Source: Phycisphaerales bacterium (lineage in GTDB: Bacteria; Planctomycetota; Phycisphaerae; Phycisphaerales; UBA1924). From it: a DNA stretch of 8,935 nt. The stretch covers positions 1 through 8,935 of the forward strand of contig JAESUL010000033.1 of assembly GCA_016763115.1 (NCBI GenBank), read 5' to 3'. The notes under the pieces are model-generated. The model was not told the origin of the DNA and did no database searches. It saw only the letters and a list, made by a program, of their open reading frames with translations. Of this stretch, positions 1-6,415 are shown piece by piece; within the stretch, counting starts at the first letter, position 1; every line of letters starts with the position of its first letter. The position numbers and the translations under genes were made by a program.

Positions 1-1
1 C

Positions 2-616
2 CGCCAGATCAGAGACCAGGCAGAACAACAGAAACAACAGAAGGAAGACCTCGCCGACCAACTCAAAGAGCAGGCGGAAGAACAGCAGAAGCAGGCAGAC
101 AAGACCGAGCAGTCTCCGCCAAAGGATGAAGAGTCCGGCGAGCAGCAACAACAAGATCAGGAAGAACTCTCGGATAAATCAAAAGAATCCTCGGAGAGTC
201 TTGACCAAGCGGATCAAGAGAGAGGACAAGAATCCTCGGCCCAGCAGGACCTCCAAGACGCGATGGACGCCCAGAAAGAAGCCGAGCAGGCGATGAAAGA
301 GGGCGATCAGGAAAGGGCCGCCCAGAAGCAGCAAGAAGCCGCGGACAAACTCAACGAGGCGGCCGAGAAACTCCAGCAGGAAGCGGACAAGATGCAGAAG
401 GGCGAAGAGGGCTCGTCAGAAAGCGGCGAGGAAGGAGAAAACGACCCTGACCAAGACCCGCAAGATTCAGATGAGCAGAACGAAGGCAATGAAGGCGAGC
501 AAGAAGGCGAAGTCGATCAGTTTGCAAAGGACCTGCTCGACAAGGAGCGCAGAGAACGCGAGCAGAGAACATACCGCACCAAGGGGCGACCCGTACGCGT
601 TGAGAAAGATTGGTAA
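2..616 (+). CDS. C-terminal tail of a BatB/BatC-like protein (5' partial)
   Basis: The reading frame is open from the left edge to a TAA at 614-616, giving 204 residues of a protein whose start lies outside the window. The visible part is low-complexity, dominated by Gln, Glu, Lys, Asp and Ser, with heptad-like stretches that suggest coiled coil or disorder. No TPR or VWA domain is visible. The last 35 or so residues are different: a basic, Arg-rich segment (around DKERREREQRTYR) ending in PVRVEKDW. In Bat operons the gene before batD is commonly batB or batC, or a fusion of a VWA domain, TPRs and a charged Gln/Glu-rich tail, and this tail fits that pattern. The stop abuts the ATG of the BatD-like gene with no gap, supporting co-transcription. 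The family call rests mainly on position and composition; the coding frame itself is secure. An internal ATG at 263 is not a credible start because the frame stays open upstream with the same composition. Confidence 0.72.
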   Translation, partial: RQIRDQAEQQKQQKEDLADQLKEQAEEQQKQADKTEQSPPKDEESGEQQQQDQEELSDKSKESSESLDQADQERGQESSAQQDLQDAMDAQKEAEQAMKEGDQERAAQKQQEAADKLNEAAEKLQQEADKMQKGEEGSSESGEEGENDPDQDPQDSDEQNEGNEGEQEGEVDQFAKDLLDKERREREQRTYRTKGRPVRVEKDW

Positions 617-2422
617 ATGAAAACGACAACAATACAACTCATCATTTTCATCACCCTGTTCATCATGACGGTTGCGCCGAGCGTGGCCTTTGCACAGAGC
701 ACGAGCGTCACCCTTCAGGCCGAGGCCGCCCGAGAGAGCGTGTATGTCGGCGATTCGATCACCTTCCAGATCTTCCTCAGAGGAGCAGATACCAATACCC
801 TTCCATCGATCGAGTTCCCCGATTCCGTCCGGGGCGTGTACCGCCGAAGCGGGCGTCAGAGTTTTCGCTCAACGCGTATTGTCAACGGTCGGCAGCAGCA
901 AACAATCAATGATCGGATCACCTTCCTCTACACCATCACGATCATCGAGCCCGGCAAGATCATCATCCCTGCTGCCACGATCAGAATCGGACCCAATGAG
1001 TACCGGTCCAACGCCGTCATGATCGAGTCTGTCCTGCCCCAACTCGCAATCGAGGACCGTGTCGAGTTGCTCTTGCCCAGGACAACACTGTACCTCAACG
1101 AAGCCGTCCCGCTCGATGTCACCTGGTGGATTGGCAACATCAACACTTCGGATTTCACCCTCAATACTTCCGAGTTTTCTGAGTCGGTTTCACTCACGCC
1201 TGTCGAGACCGGGTTTCACGGGCCTCAGAGTTTCACCCTTGAAATCGCGGGACAACGCGTCATCGCGGTCCTCGATCAGACAACGATCAAAGGCGTCGAA
1301 AAAGCCCGCATGCGCTTCCGGCTTATGGTGACACCAAACCAAGTTGGACGGCACACGCTCGGTCCCATTCGTATTGTTTTTAACCGCGCGGAACCAAACA
1401 AACGCCCCTACCGCGCGTTTATCGAATCAGAACAAGTCGAACTCACCGTTATTCCCCTTCCGGTTGAAGGAAAGCCGCAGAGCTACGACGGCGCGATCGG
1501 AAGTTACCAACTCATCGCGAGCGCATCAATCCGTTCGGTCAATGTTGGCGACCCGATCGAACTGGTCGTTCGTATATCGGGCAACGAACCGATGCCGGGC
1601 ATCACCTCCGGTCCTGCGATCAATCAAGATCGCGCGTTCACCGATTCGTTCAAGGTCGCATCGGAAGGATGGCGCGAGGACCTGCCGCGTAAAATGGGCA
1701 CACGCATTTATCGTACAACCATCCGCGCTACGGATGCCACTATCGATGAGATTCCCCCGATCCAACTTTCGTCTTTTGATACCGAGACCGGAGCATACCG
1801 GGTGTTTCGTTCGAACTCGATTCCTATTGATGTTCGTGCGGTCAAAGAAATCACGCTCGCCGATGCGATCGGTTCGTTCAAGTCCAATCCCCCCGCGGCC
1901 ACTGAAACCGAGCAATCTCAACTCGTTCCTGTCGAAACGGGGCTCTGGGCCCATGCCCCGATCGAGGGCATGCTCAGGCACGATGGTTTCGATTTACAAA
2001 GCCGCATCCGATCCCCAGGGTGGATCGCCACGATGTCCACCGGCCCGCTCTTGGCGTGTGCTTCGCTCATCGCGGTAAGACGCCGACGCCGGATGGGCAC
2101 CGATTCGGCGGCGATCCGCAGGGCATGGGCAATCGCCAAGAAACTCGATACCCAAGGGCTTTGTGCCCAGAGCATCCGGACCTATCTCGGTGCGATCATC
2201 GGTTGCGAACCTGATTCGTTCTCGTCGAACGATCTCGAAGCCTTTACCCTCGATTCTGATCTTCGCACTCAAGTAAGCACATTGCTCAAAGCCGATGAAC
2301 AATCCGGATTCGCCAGATCAGGGGACCAGCAAGCCCGGCCCGTTCCCGCGGGTCTGTTGCACGCGCTCCGCCGAGCGGTAGAACTGCAGCATCAATCACT
2401 ACCACTGAGGAGGGCGTCATGA
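617..2422 (+). CDS. batD: BatD-like aerotolerance protein
   Basis: This 601-residue protein begins with a Sec signal peptide (hydrophobic core about 7-20, probable cleavage AFA|Q after residue 26). A long beta-rich extracytoplasmic region follows, with repeated Ig-like features: YVGDSITFQ near residue 43, and VNVGDPIELVVRISG near residue 310, the typical opening of a BatD repeat. One membrane segment lies at about 468-487 and is followed directly by five arginines (488-492), which places the last 110 residues in the cytoplasm. This is the layout of the BatD/oxygen tolerance family. Bat proteins are thought to form a membrane complex with VWA proteins (BatA/BatB), linked to stress tolerance or to MoxR-type chaperone activity; the biochemical role is unsettled. 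The start ATG abuts the upstream stop, with only a weak purine-rich stretch before it, so translation is probably coupled. The stop overlaps the next ATG (ATGA, 2419-2422). Confidence 0.85.
   Translation: MKTTTIQLIIFITLFIMTVAPSVAFAQSTSVTLQAEAARESVYVGDSITFQIFLRGADTNTLPSIEFPDSVRGVYRRSGRQSFRSTRIVNGRQQQTINDRITFLYTITIIEPGKIIIPAATIRIGPNEYRSNAVMIESVLPQLAIEDRVELLLPRTTLYLNEAVPLDVTWWIGNINTSDFTLNTSEFSESVSLTPVETGFHGPQSFTLEIAGQRVIAVLDQTTIKGVEKARMRFRLMVTPNQVGRHTLGPIRIVFNRAEPNKRPYRAFIESEQVELTVIPLPVEGKPQSYDGAIGSYQLIASASIRSVNVGDPIELVVRISGNEPMPGITSGPAINQDRAFTDSFKVASEGWREDLPRKMGTRIYRTTIRATDATIDEIPPIQLSSFDTETGAYRVFRSNSIPIDVRAVKEITLADAIGSFKSNPPAATETEQSQLVPVETGLWAHAPIEGMLRHDGFDLQSRIRSPGWIATMSTGPLLACASLIAVRRRRRMGTDSAAIRRAWAIAKKLDTQGLCAQSIRTYLGAIIGCEPDSFSSNDLEAFTLDSDLRTQVSTLLKADEQSGFARSGDQQARPVPAGLLHALRRAVELQHQSLPLRRAS
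2407..2414 (+). promoter_or_regulatory. Strong Shine-Dalgarno for the BatE-like gene
   Basis: GAGGAGGG lies inside the end of the batD coding sequence, four bases before the ATG at 2419. It is close to the ideal anti-16S match and fixes the start of the BatE-like protein. It also shows that this gene has its own initiation site despite the ATGA overlap. Confidence 0.8.
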
Positions 2423-3246
2423 AACCTATTTTGTTCATCCTTGGCTTCTTGTTGTTCATTGTGCTGCCCTCCCCCATGGCTATGGCACAAACCGCCGAAC
2501 CGACTGCCCAAAGCGCGGTCGCCCAGGGGCTCGCCTTACTCGATGAGGCGAACTTGCTCGCCGAGAGCGATCCGGAATCTGCTCTTCCGATCTACCGCTA
2601 CGCTGCGGCGACCCTCGATCATGCACGCACGACACACAACCTGCACAACGCACAACTCAACCAAGCACTCGGCAATGCCCACCTTAAATCTGGGCAACTC
2701 GGTCACGCGATCCTCGCCTACCGGCGAGCGGTCATGCTCGATCCAACCAACACCGAGGCACGCGAATCCCTCGCCCGCGCACGGGCATTGGTGCAGACCA
2801 AAGCCCCCCCATCACGCACCAATCGAGTTGTTGATTGGCTCCTGGCATGGCGAGGGCACCTCCCGCGGACAACGATCTGGGCCTTGGGCACCGCTTCGTT
2901 TGTCGGTGCGTGGATTCTGCTTTCAACTCGCATCTGGCGGCCCACTCGCCTGGTGACACCCGCGGCCTGCGCCCTGATTCTCTTCTCATTGGTTGCGTTC
3001 AGTTCGGCCCAACTCGATGCCTACCAGACCCGTTCGCTGCGTCACGCGGTGGTTGTTTCCCAATCCATCACCGCCCGCACCGGCCCGAGTTCACAGATTT
3101 TCGACCCCGCATTCCAATCGCCGCTCCAGGCGGGCATCGAATGCGTGGTGGTCGATCAGCGTGATGGATGGTCGCATATCCAACTCGCCTCCAATGCCCT
3201 CGGATGGGTGCCCGATGAATCGATCGTGATGGTTCTCTCAGACTAG
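2419..3246 (+). CDS. batE: BatE-like TPR and SH3 membrane protein
   Basis: This 275-residue protein shows the BatE layout in order. It has a signal peptide (cleavage likely AMA|Q after residue 23) and a helical TPR region at about 30-125, the clearest repeat being 79-113 with GNAHLKSGQL and AYRRAVMLDPTN. Two membrane helices lie at about 151-170 and 178-197. A bacterial SH3-like domain at about 209-272 carries the typical TARTGPSS, DGWSHIQL and GWVPDESI strands. TPR and SH3 domains are both expected on the periplasmic side if the two helices form a hairpin and the signal is cleaved. It overlaps batD by four bases and closes the Bat operon here, since the next gene is about 160 bases away and belongs to a different pathway. 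The domain order is seen directly; the role in a Bat complex is known only by family association. Confidence 0.85.
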   Translation: MKPILFILGFLLFIVLPSPMAMAQTAEPTAQSAVAQGLALLDEANLLAESDPESALPIYRYAAATLDHARTTHNLHNAQLNQALGNAHLKSGQLGHAILAYRRAVMLDPTNTEARESLARARALVQTKAPPSRTNRVVDWLLAWRGHLPRTTIWALGTASFVGAWILLSTRIWRPTRLVTPAACALILFSLVAFSSAQLDAYQTRSLRHAVVVSQSITARTGPSSQIFDPAFQSPLQAGIECVVVDQRDGWSHIQLASNALGWVPDESIVMVLSD

Positions 3247-3285
3247 ATTCTGGGAGTAGATCAACTTCATTCGGTACGGGCAATA

Positions 3286-3306
3286 GATGGAAAATCATTT
3301 TCTATC
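3286..3306. promoter_or_regulatory. Imperfect 21-base palindrome upstream of the cytochrome gene
   Basis: GATGGAAAAT and ATTTTCTATC flank a single C and are inverted repeats with one G-T mismatch. The dyad lies 40 bases after the BatE stop and 7 bases before an FNR-like site. It is AT-rich, has no T-run after it and would fold only into a weak hairpin, so an operator-type site is as likely as a terminator. Function is unknown. Confidence 0.35.
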
Positions 3307-3312
3307 ATGCAC

Positions 3313-3326
3313 TTGATTGCTGACAA
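3313..3326. promoter_or_regulatory. FNR/DNR-like dyad upstream of the cytochrome c gene
   Basis: TTGAT-TGCT-GACAA has the TTG-N8-CAA core of CRP/FNR-family sites and matches the FNR consensus TTGAT-N4-ATCAA at 8 of 10 positions. It lies 79 bases before the preferred start at 3406. A possible -10 (TAGACT, 3336-3341) follows, 17 bases after a TTGATT that could act as -35. The dyad would then overlap the promoter itself, so the sign of regulation is unclear. CAGGA follows at 3328-3332, as it does near the similar site before nosZ. Confidence 0.45.
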
Positions 3327-3405
3327 GCAGGAAAATAGACTGAATGACAAGAAGAGATGCGAATCTTTCGCTCTTTGTCAGAGCAAGAACTTGGGGCCCC
3401 ATCAC

Positions 3406-4224
3406 ATGACGAATGAAGCGCAACAGACACCCGGGAATACGAAATCACCTGGAGATCATCATAATGTATGGATCGCGATCGGTGTGTTCGCAATCTTCAT
3501 TGCCATGATCCCGATCAATATCGCGCTTGTTCTCATGGTCAAACCGTCCGCGTCAAGTACGCTGCAGATCGCACCCGTTGCGATGGGTGGTACAACGATT
3601 AAACTCTCGCCCGGCGAAACGGTGTACCAGAGCGCCTGCATGCTCTGCCACGGCCCGGATGCCCAAGGGGTTGTCGGGCTGGGCAAACCCCTCAACAACA
3701 ATGCCTACATCCAAGAAAGCGATGATTCCGAACTGTTCCGCAATATCGCGGAGGGACGCTTGCCTGACCATCCACTCAACACCACAAGCATCATGATGCC
3801 TGCGCGTGGTGCCCAGAATATCACCGACACACAGATCAATGATGTCATGGTCTATATGCGTTCAATACAGAATCCATCCGAGCCACTCACGGATATGGCT
3901 CCCTGGATTCTTGAAAAACCGATGACCGAAGTTGCGTTCGATGGGCCTGGGCGTGATCTGTTCATCGCGATGTGCTCGGCATGCCACGGTGCGAACGGCG
4001 AGGGCATGGATGGGCTCGGCAAACCATTCACCAGTTCCTTGTTCATCAAGGACTCGACGGACAAAGAGATCATAACGCTCGTCAAGATGGGGCGTCCGAT
4101 CTGGGACGCTGCCAACACCACCGGCGTTGATATGCCTTCCAAAGGGGGCAACCCGGCGATGTCCGACGATGAACTCAACGAAATCATCATTTATATTCGC
4201 TCGATCTCCGCGTTGGAAGATTGA
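3406..4224 (+). CDS. Membrane-anchored dihaem cytochrome c, probable NosZ electron donor
   Basis: From the preferred ATG at 3406 this is a 272-residue protein. An uncleaved N-terminal anchor lies at about 22-45, followed by two class I cytochrome c domains. Haem sites are C78-MLC-H82 and C190-SAC-H194. Likely distal Met ligands are Met130 or Met131 (IMMPARG) and Met243 (VDMPSKGG). The two domains share GLGKP and spacing, so they look like an internal duplication. The haems should face the periplasm. Dihaem or monohaem c-type cytochromes are common in clade II nos clusters, and placement directly before nosZ suggests this one carries electrons to CuA of NosZ. The frame also has an ATG at 3307, but it has no ribosome site, adds 33 hydrophilic residues before the anchor, and would put the FNR-like dyad inside the gene. 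The 3406 start has only GGGG about nine bases upstream, so start choice is moderately sure. The partner assignment is inference. Confidence 0.85.
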   Translation: MTNEAQQTPGNTKSPGDHHNVWIAIGVFAIFIAMIPINIALVLMVKPSASSTLQIAPVAMGGTTIKLSPGETVYQSACMLCHGPDAQGVVGLGKPLNNNAYIQESDDSELFRNIAEGRLPDHPLNTTSIMMPARGAQNITDTQINDVMVYMRSIQNPSEPLTDMAPWILEKPMTEVAFDGPGRDLFIAMCSACHGANGEGMDGLGKPFTSSLFIKDSTDKEIITLVKMGRPIWDAANTTGVDMPSKGGNPAMSDDELNEIIIYIRSISALED

Positions 4225-4260
4225 GCGGATTGTTTAGCCGGTGCCATGAATGGGATCGGT

Positions 4261-4274
4261 TTGTTTTAGATCAA
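4261..4274. promoter_or_regulatory. FNR/DNR-like dyad upstream of nosZ
   Basis: TTGTT-TTAG-ATCAA matches the FNR/DNR consensus TTGAT-N4-ATCAA at 9 of 10 defined positions. Its centre is about 47 bases before the nosZ ATG, in the 90-base gap after the cytochrome gene. CAGGA follows at 4277-4281. N2O reductase genes are commonly controlled by FNR, DNR or NNR-type regulators in response to low oxygen and nitric oxide, which fits. The classical activation spacing (-41.5) would put the transcript start at about 4309, almost on the ribosome site, so the exact mode of action is uncertain. Confidence 0.55.
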
Positions 4275-4300
4275 ATCAGGACTTACTGATAGTCATAGCA

Positions 4301-4308
4301 GGAAAGGA
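4301..4308 (+). promoter_or_regulatory. nosZ ribosome binding site
   Basis: GGAAAGGA ends six bases before the ATG at 4315. It supports that start, which is also the one that gives a complete Sec signal peptide. Confidence 0.7.
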
Positions 4309-4314
4309 CAGAAA

Positions 4315-6306
4315 ATGACACTCACGCGTTTTGGTTCCAAACTCATACTTGCAGCAGGAGTAGTAGCAGTTGGAACTGCATCATCAGCCATGGCACAGTC
4401 CATGAGCGATGTCCAGAAAATTGCGAAAGAACGAGGTTTAACCACCCAAGACCTCATCGCAGCAGCCCAGACCTACACCCCAACAGGCATGCTCGACGAG
4501 TATGTCATCATGTCATCGGGCGGTCACTCGGGGCAAGTATTTGTCATCGGCGTGCCTTCGATGAGGTTGCTCCGTTCGATCGCGGTCTTCACCCCCGAGC
4601 CTTGGCAGGGATATGGGTACGGCGTAGGCAACGAGATCCTCGACGAGGGCAATGTCATGGGCAAAGAGAACCGCTGGGGTGACACCCACCATCCGGCGCT
4701 CTCGGAAACCAATGGCGACTACGACGGCGAGTGGTTGTTCATCAACGACAAGTCCAATGCACGCATGGCGGTCATCGACCTGCGTGACTTTGAGACCAAG
4801 CAGATCGTCAAGAACCCGCTGTTCATCAACGACCACGGCGGCGCGTTCGTCACCCCGAACACCGACTACATCTTCCAGACCGCCCAGTACAATGTGCCCT
4901 GGGGTGCGGACTACGCTCCGATGAGCGAGTACAAGGAAAGCTTCCGTGGCGCGGTCACCATGTGGAAGTTTGATCGCAAGAAGGGCCGCATCGACAAGAG
5001 CAAATCCTTCGCCATTGAACTGCCGCCATACTGGCAGGACATCGCCGATTGCGGCAAACTCGAGAGCGACGGGTACTTCTTCCTCAACTCGATCAACACC
5101 GAACTCGCTACCGGGGGCTTTGGTGTCAAGGGCGAAAAGAACCCTCCATTCGAGGCCGGCGTGAGCATGAACGCGACGGATTACCTGCACATCATCAACT
5201 GGAAGAAGGCCGAGAAGGTCTACCAGGCCGGTGATTACACCATGATTAAGGACTTCCCGGTGATCTCGCTGAAGACTGCGATCGCGGAGGGTTTGCTTCA
5301 TCTGACACCAGAACCACGAAGCCCCCACGGCGTCGATGTGACCCCCAAGGGTGATTTCATCGTTGTTTCGGGTAAACTTGATCCGCACACCACGATCTAC
5401 TCGTTCGCCAAAATCAAGAAAGCGATCGCTGACAAGAACTACTCGGGGCGCGACGAGTTCGGTGTCCCCGTTCTTGATTTCGATGCTGTCATGGAAGCAC
5501 AGGTCGAAGTTGGTCTCGGGCCGCTACACACCCAGTTCGGTCCCGACGGATACGCCTACACCTCGTTGTTCCTGGATTCCGCGGTCGCCCGCTGGACCCT
5601 GGGCGGCGTGTACGGCCCGCTCAATCCAGAACCAGATTGGACACTTGTCACCAAGACCCCGGTTCACTACAACATCGGGCACCTCGGCGCAGCCGAGGGT
5701 GATACCGTCAGCCCCGATGGCAAGTACCTCGTTGCATACAACAAGTGGTCCGTAGATCGGTTTGTCGGCGTTGGTCCGTTGCTCCCACAGAACTTCCAGT
5801 TGCTCGATATCTCCAAGCAGGGCACCGATATGCCTGTGATCTACGACATGCCCCTTGGTATCGGCGAGCCTCATTACGCTCAGATTATCAAAGCGGACAA
5901 ACTGAACCCATGGTCGGTCTACCCAGAAATCGGCTGGGACCCACAAACCCAATCAGTTGATCCATGGGCACCGCGTCCGAAGATGGAACGCGTCGAACGC
6001 ACGGGTGAGCACGAGGTCGAGGTCTATATGACCTCGGTTCGTAGCCACTTTACACCCGAGCATGTCACCGTCAAGCAGGGCGATACCGTCATCTGGCGCA
6101 TCACCAACACCGAGCGTGCTGTTGACGCCACCCACGGCTTCTCGATCCCCGTGTACAACATCACACTGAGCCTTGAACCCGGTGAAACCGCAAAATTTGA
6201 GTTCGTTGCCGATGTTGCGGGCACCTTCCCGTTCTACTGCACCGAGTTCTGTTCCGCGCTGCACCTGGAGATGATGGGGTACCTGATGGTTGAGCCAAAC
6301 GAGTAA
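4315..6306 (+). CDS. nosZ: Nitrous oxide reductase, clade II (Sec-dependent) NosZ
   Basis: NosZ reduces N2O to N2 in the periplasm as the last step of denitrification. This 663-residue protein has a signal peptide without a twin-arginine motif (probable cleavage AMA|Q after residue 27), the mark of clade II (atypical) NosZ. The beta-propeller carries seven histidines in the expected motifs: H125 and H126 (DTHHP), H174 (NDHGG), H338 (SPHGVD), H405 (LHTQFG), H456 (NIGHLG) and H520 (EPHYAQ), a full CuZ set. Lys477 in YNKWSVDRF is a candidate second-sphere residue. The C-terminal cupredoxin domain (about 570-663) has the CuA ligands H607, C642, C646, H650 and M653 in CTEFCSALHLEM. These are offset by exactly 24 from the Pseudomonas stutzeri numbers, so the domain is intact. 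Residue 644 is Glu where the Pseudomonas enzyme has Trp; an acidic residue is usual in this clade. Length is normal and no defect is visible. Confidence 0.97.
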   Translation: MTLTRFGSKLILAAGVVAVGTASSAMAQSMSDVQKIAKERGLTTQDLIAAAQTYTPTGMLDEYVIMSSGGHSGQVFVIGVPSMRLLRSIAVFTPEPWQGYGYGVGNEILDEGNVMGKENRWGDTHHPALSETNGDYDGEWLFINDKSNARMAVIDLRDFETKQIVKNPLFINDHGGAFVTPNTDYIFQTAQYNVPWGADYAPMSEYKESFRGAVTMWKFDRKKGRIDKSKSFAIELPPYWQDIADCGKLESDGYFFLNSINTELATGGFGVKGEKNPPFEAGVSMNATDYLHIINWKKAEKVYQAGDYTMIKDFPVISLKTAIAEGLLHLTPEPRSPHGVDVTPKGDFIVVSGKLDPHTTIYSFAKIKKAIADKNYSGRDEFGVPVLDFDAVMEAQVEVGLGPLHTQFGPDGYAYTSLFLDSAVARWTLGGVYGPLNPEPDWTLVTKTPVHYNIGHLGAAEGDTVSPDGKYLVAYNKWSVDRFVGVGPLLPQNFQLLDISKQGTDMPVIYDMPLGIGEPHYAQIIKADKLNPWSVYPEIGWDPQTQSVDPWAPRPKMERVERTGEHEVEVYMTSVRSHFTPEHVTVKQGDTVIWRITNTERAVDATHGFSIPVYNITLSLEPGETAKFEFVADVAGTFPFYCTEFCSALHLEMMGYLMVEPNE

Positions 6307-6336
6307 ATCGGCTCGCCTTCGTATCAATCAAAGCAT

Positions 6337-6364
6337 ACTCCGGCGCGTGAAAACGCGCCGGAGT
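6337..6364. terminator. 12-bp hairpin with GAAA loop between nosZ and nosB
   Basis: ACTCCGGCGCGT and ACGCGCCGGAGT are perfect inverted repeats around a GAAA tetraloop (GNRA type), extendable by a G-U and an A-U pair. It begins 30 bases after the nosZ stop. No T-run follows (GTATTCACAG), so it is not a textbook intrinsic terminator. It may be a partial terminator, a block to 3' exonucleases that stabilises nosZ mRNA, or a processing site. The reading as RNA structure is strong; the function is inferred. Confidence 0.6.
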
Positions 6365-6401
6365 GTATTCACAGACGGCTCCGCGATTGAGAGCCCCGCT
6401 T

Positions 6402-6407
6402 AGGAGA
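6402..6407 (+). promoter_or_regulatory. Ribosome binding site deciding the TTG start of nosB
   Basis: AGGAGA lies eight bases before TTG at 6416. There is no in-frame ATG near it; the first is at codon 49, past the first membrane helix. The site therefore supports initiation at TTG. Confidence 0.7.
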
Positions 6408-6415
6408 CAACCAAC

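Noticed and set aside
1344..2078. A 244-codon plus-strand open frame inside the BatD-like gene
   Set aside because: It overlaps the BatD frame throughout and has an Arg/Ser/Pro-rich composition typical of a shadow frame.
3393..3400. GGGGCCCC palindrome just before the cytochrome start
   Set aside because: It is only eight bases with no loop, too short to claim as a hairpin or operator. It may simply include the weak ribosome site.
3307..3405. N-terminal extension of the cytochrome to an ATG at 3307
   Set aside because: It has no ribosome site, would place hydrophilic residues ahead of the membrane anchor, and contains the FNR-like dyad. The ATG at 3406 is preferred.
4513..5388. A 291-codon open frame on the minus strand inside nosZ
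   Set aside because: It lies wholly antisense to a NosZ with every ligand motif intact and shows no recognisable motif. It is a by-product of codon bias in the plus-strand gene.
6318..6331. A third FNR-like dyad (TTCGT-ATCA-ATCAA) after nosZ
   Set aside because: The left half matches only 3 of 5 positions and lacks the key TTG; no CAGGA follows.
6337..6370. Standard intrinsic terminator after nosZ
   Set aside because: The stem is excellent but no T-run follows, and the nos genes continue in the same direction, so it is kept as a hairpin of uncertain function.
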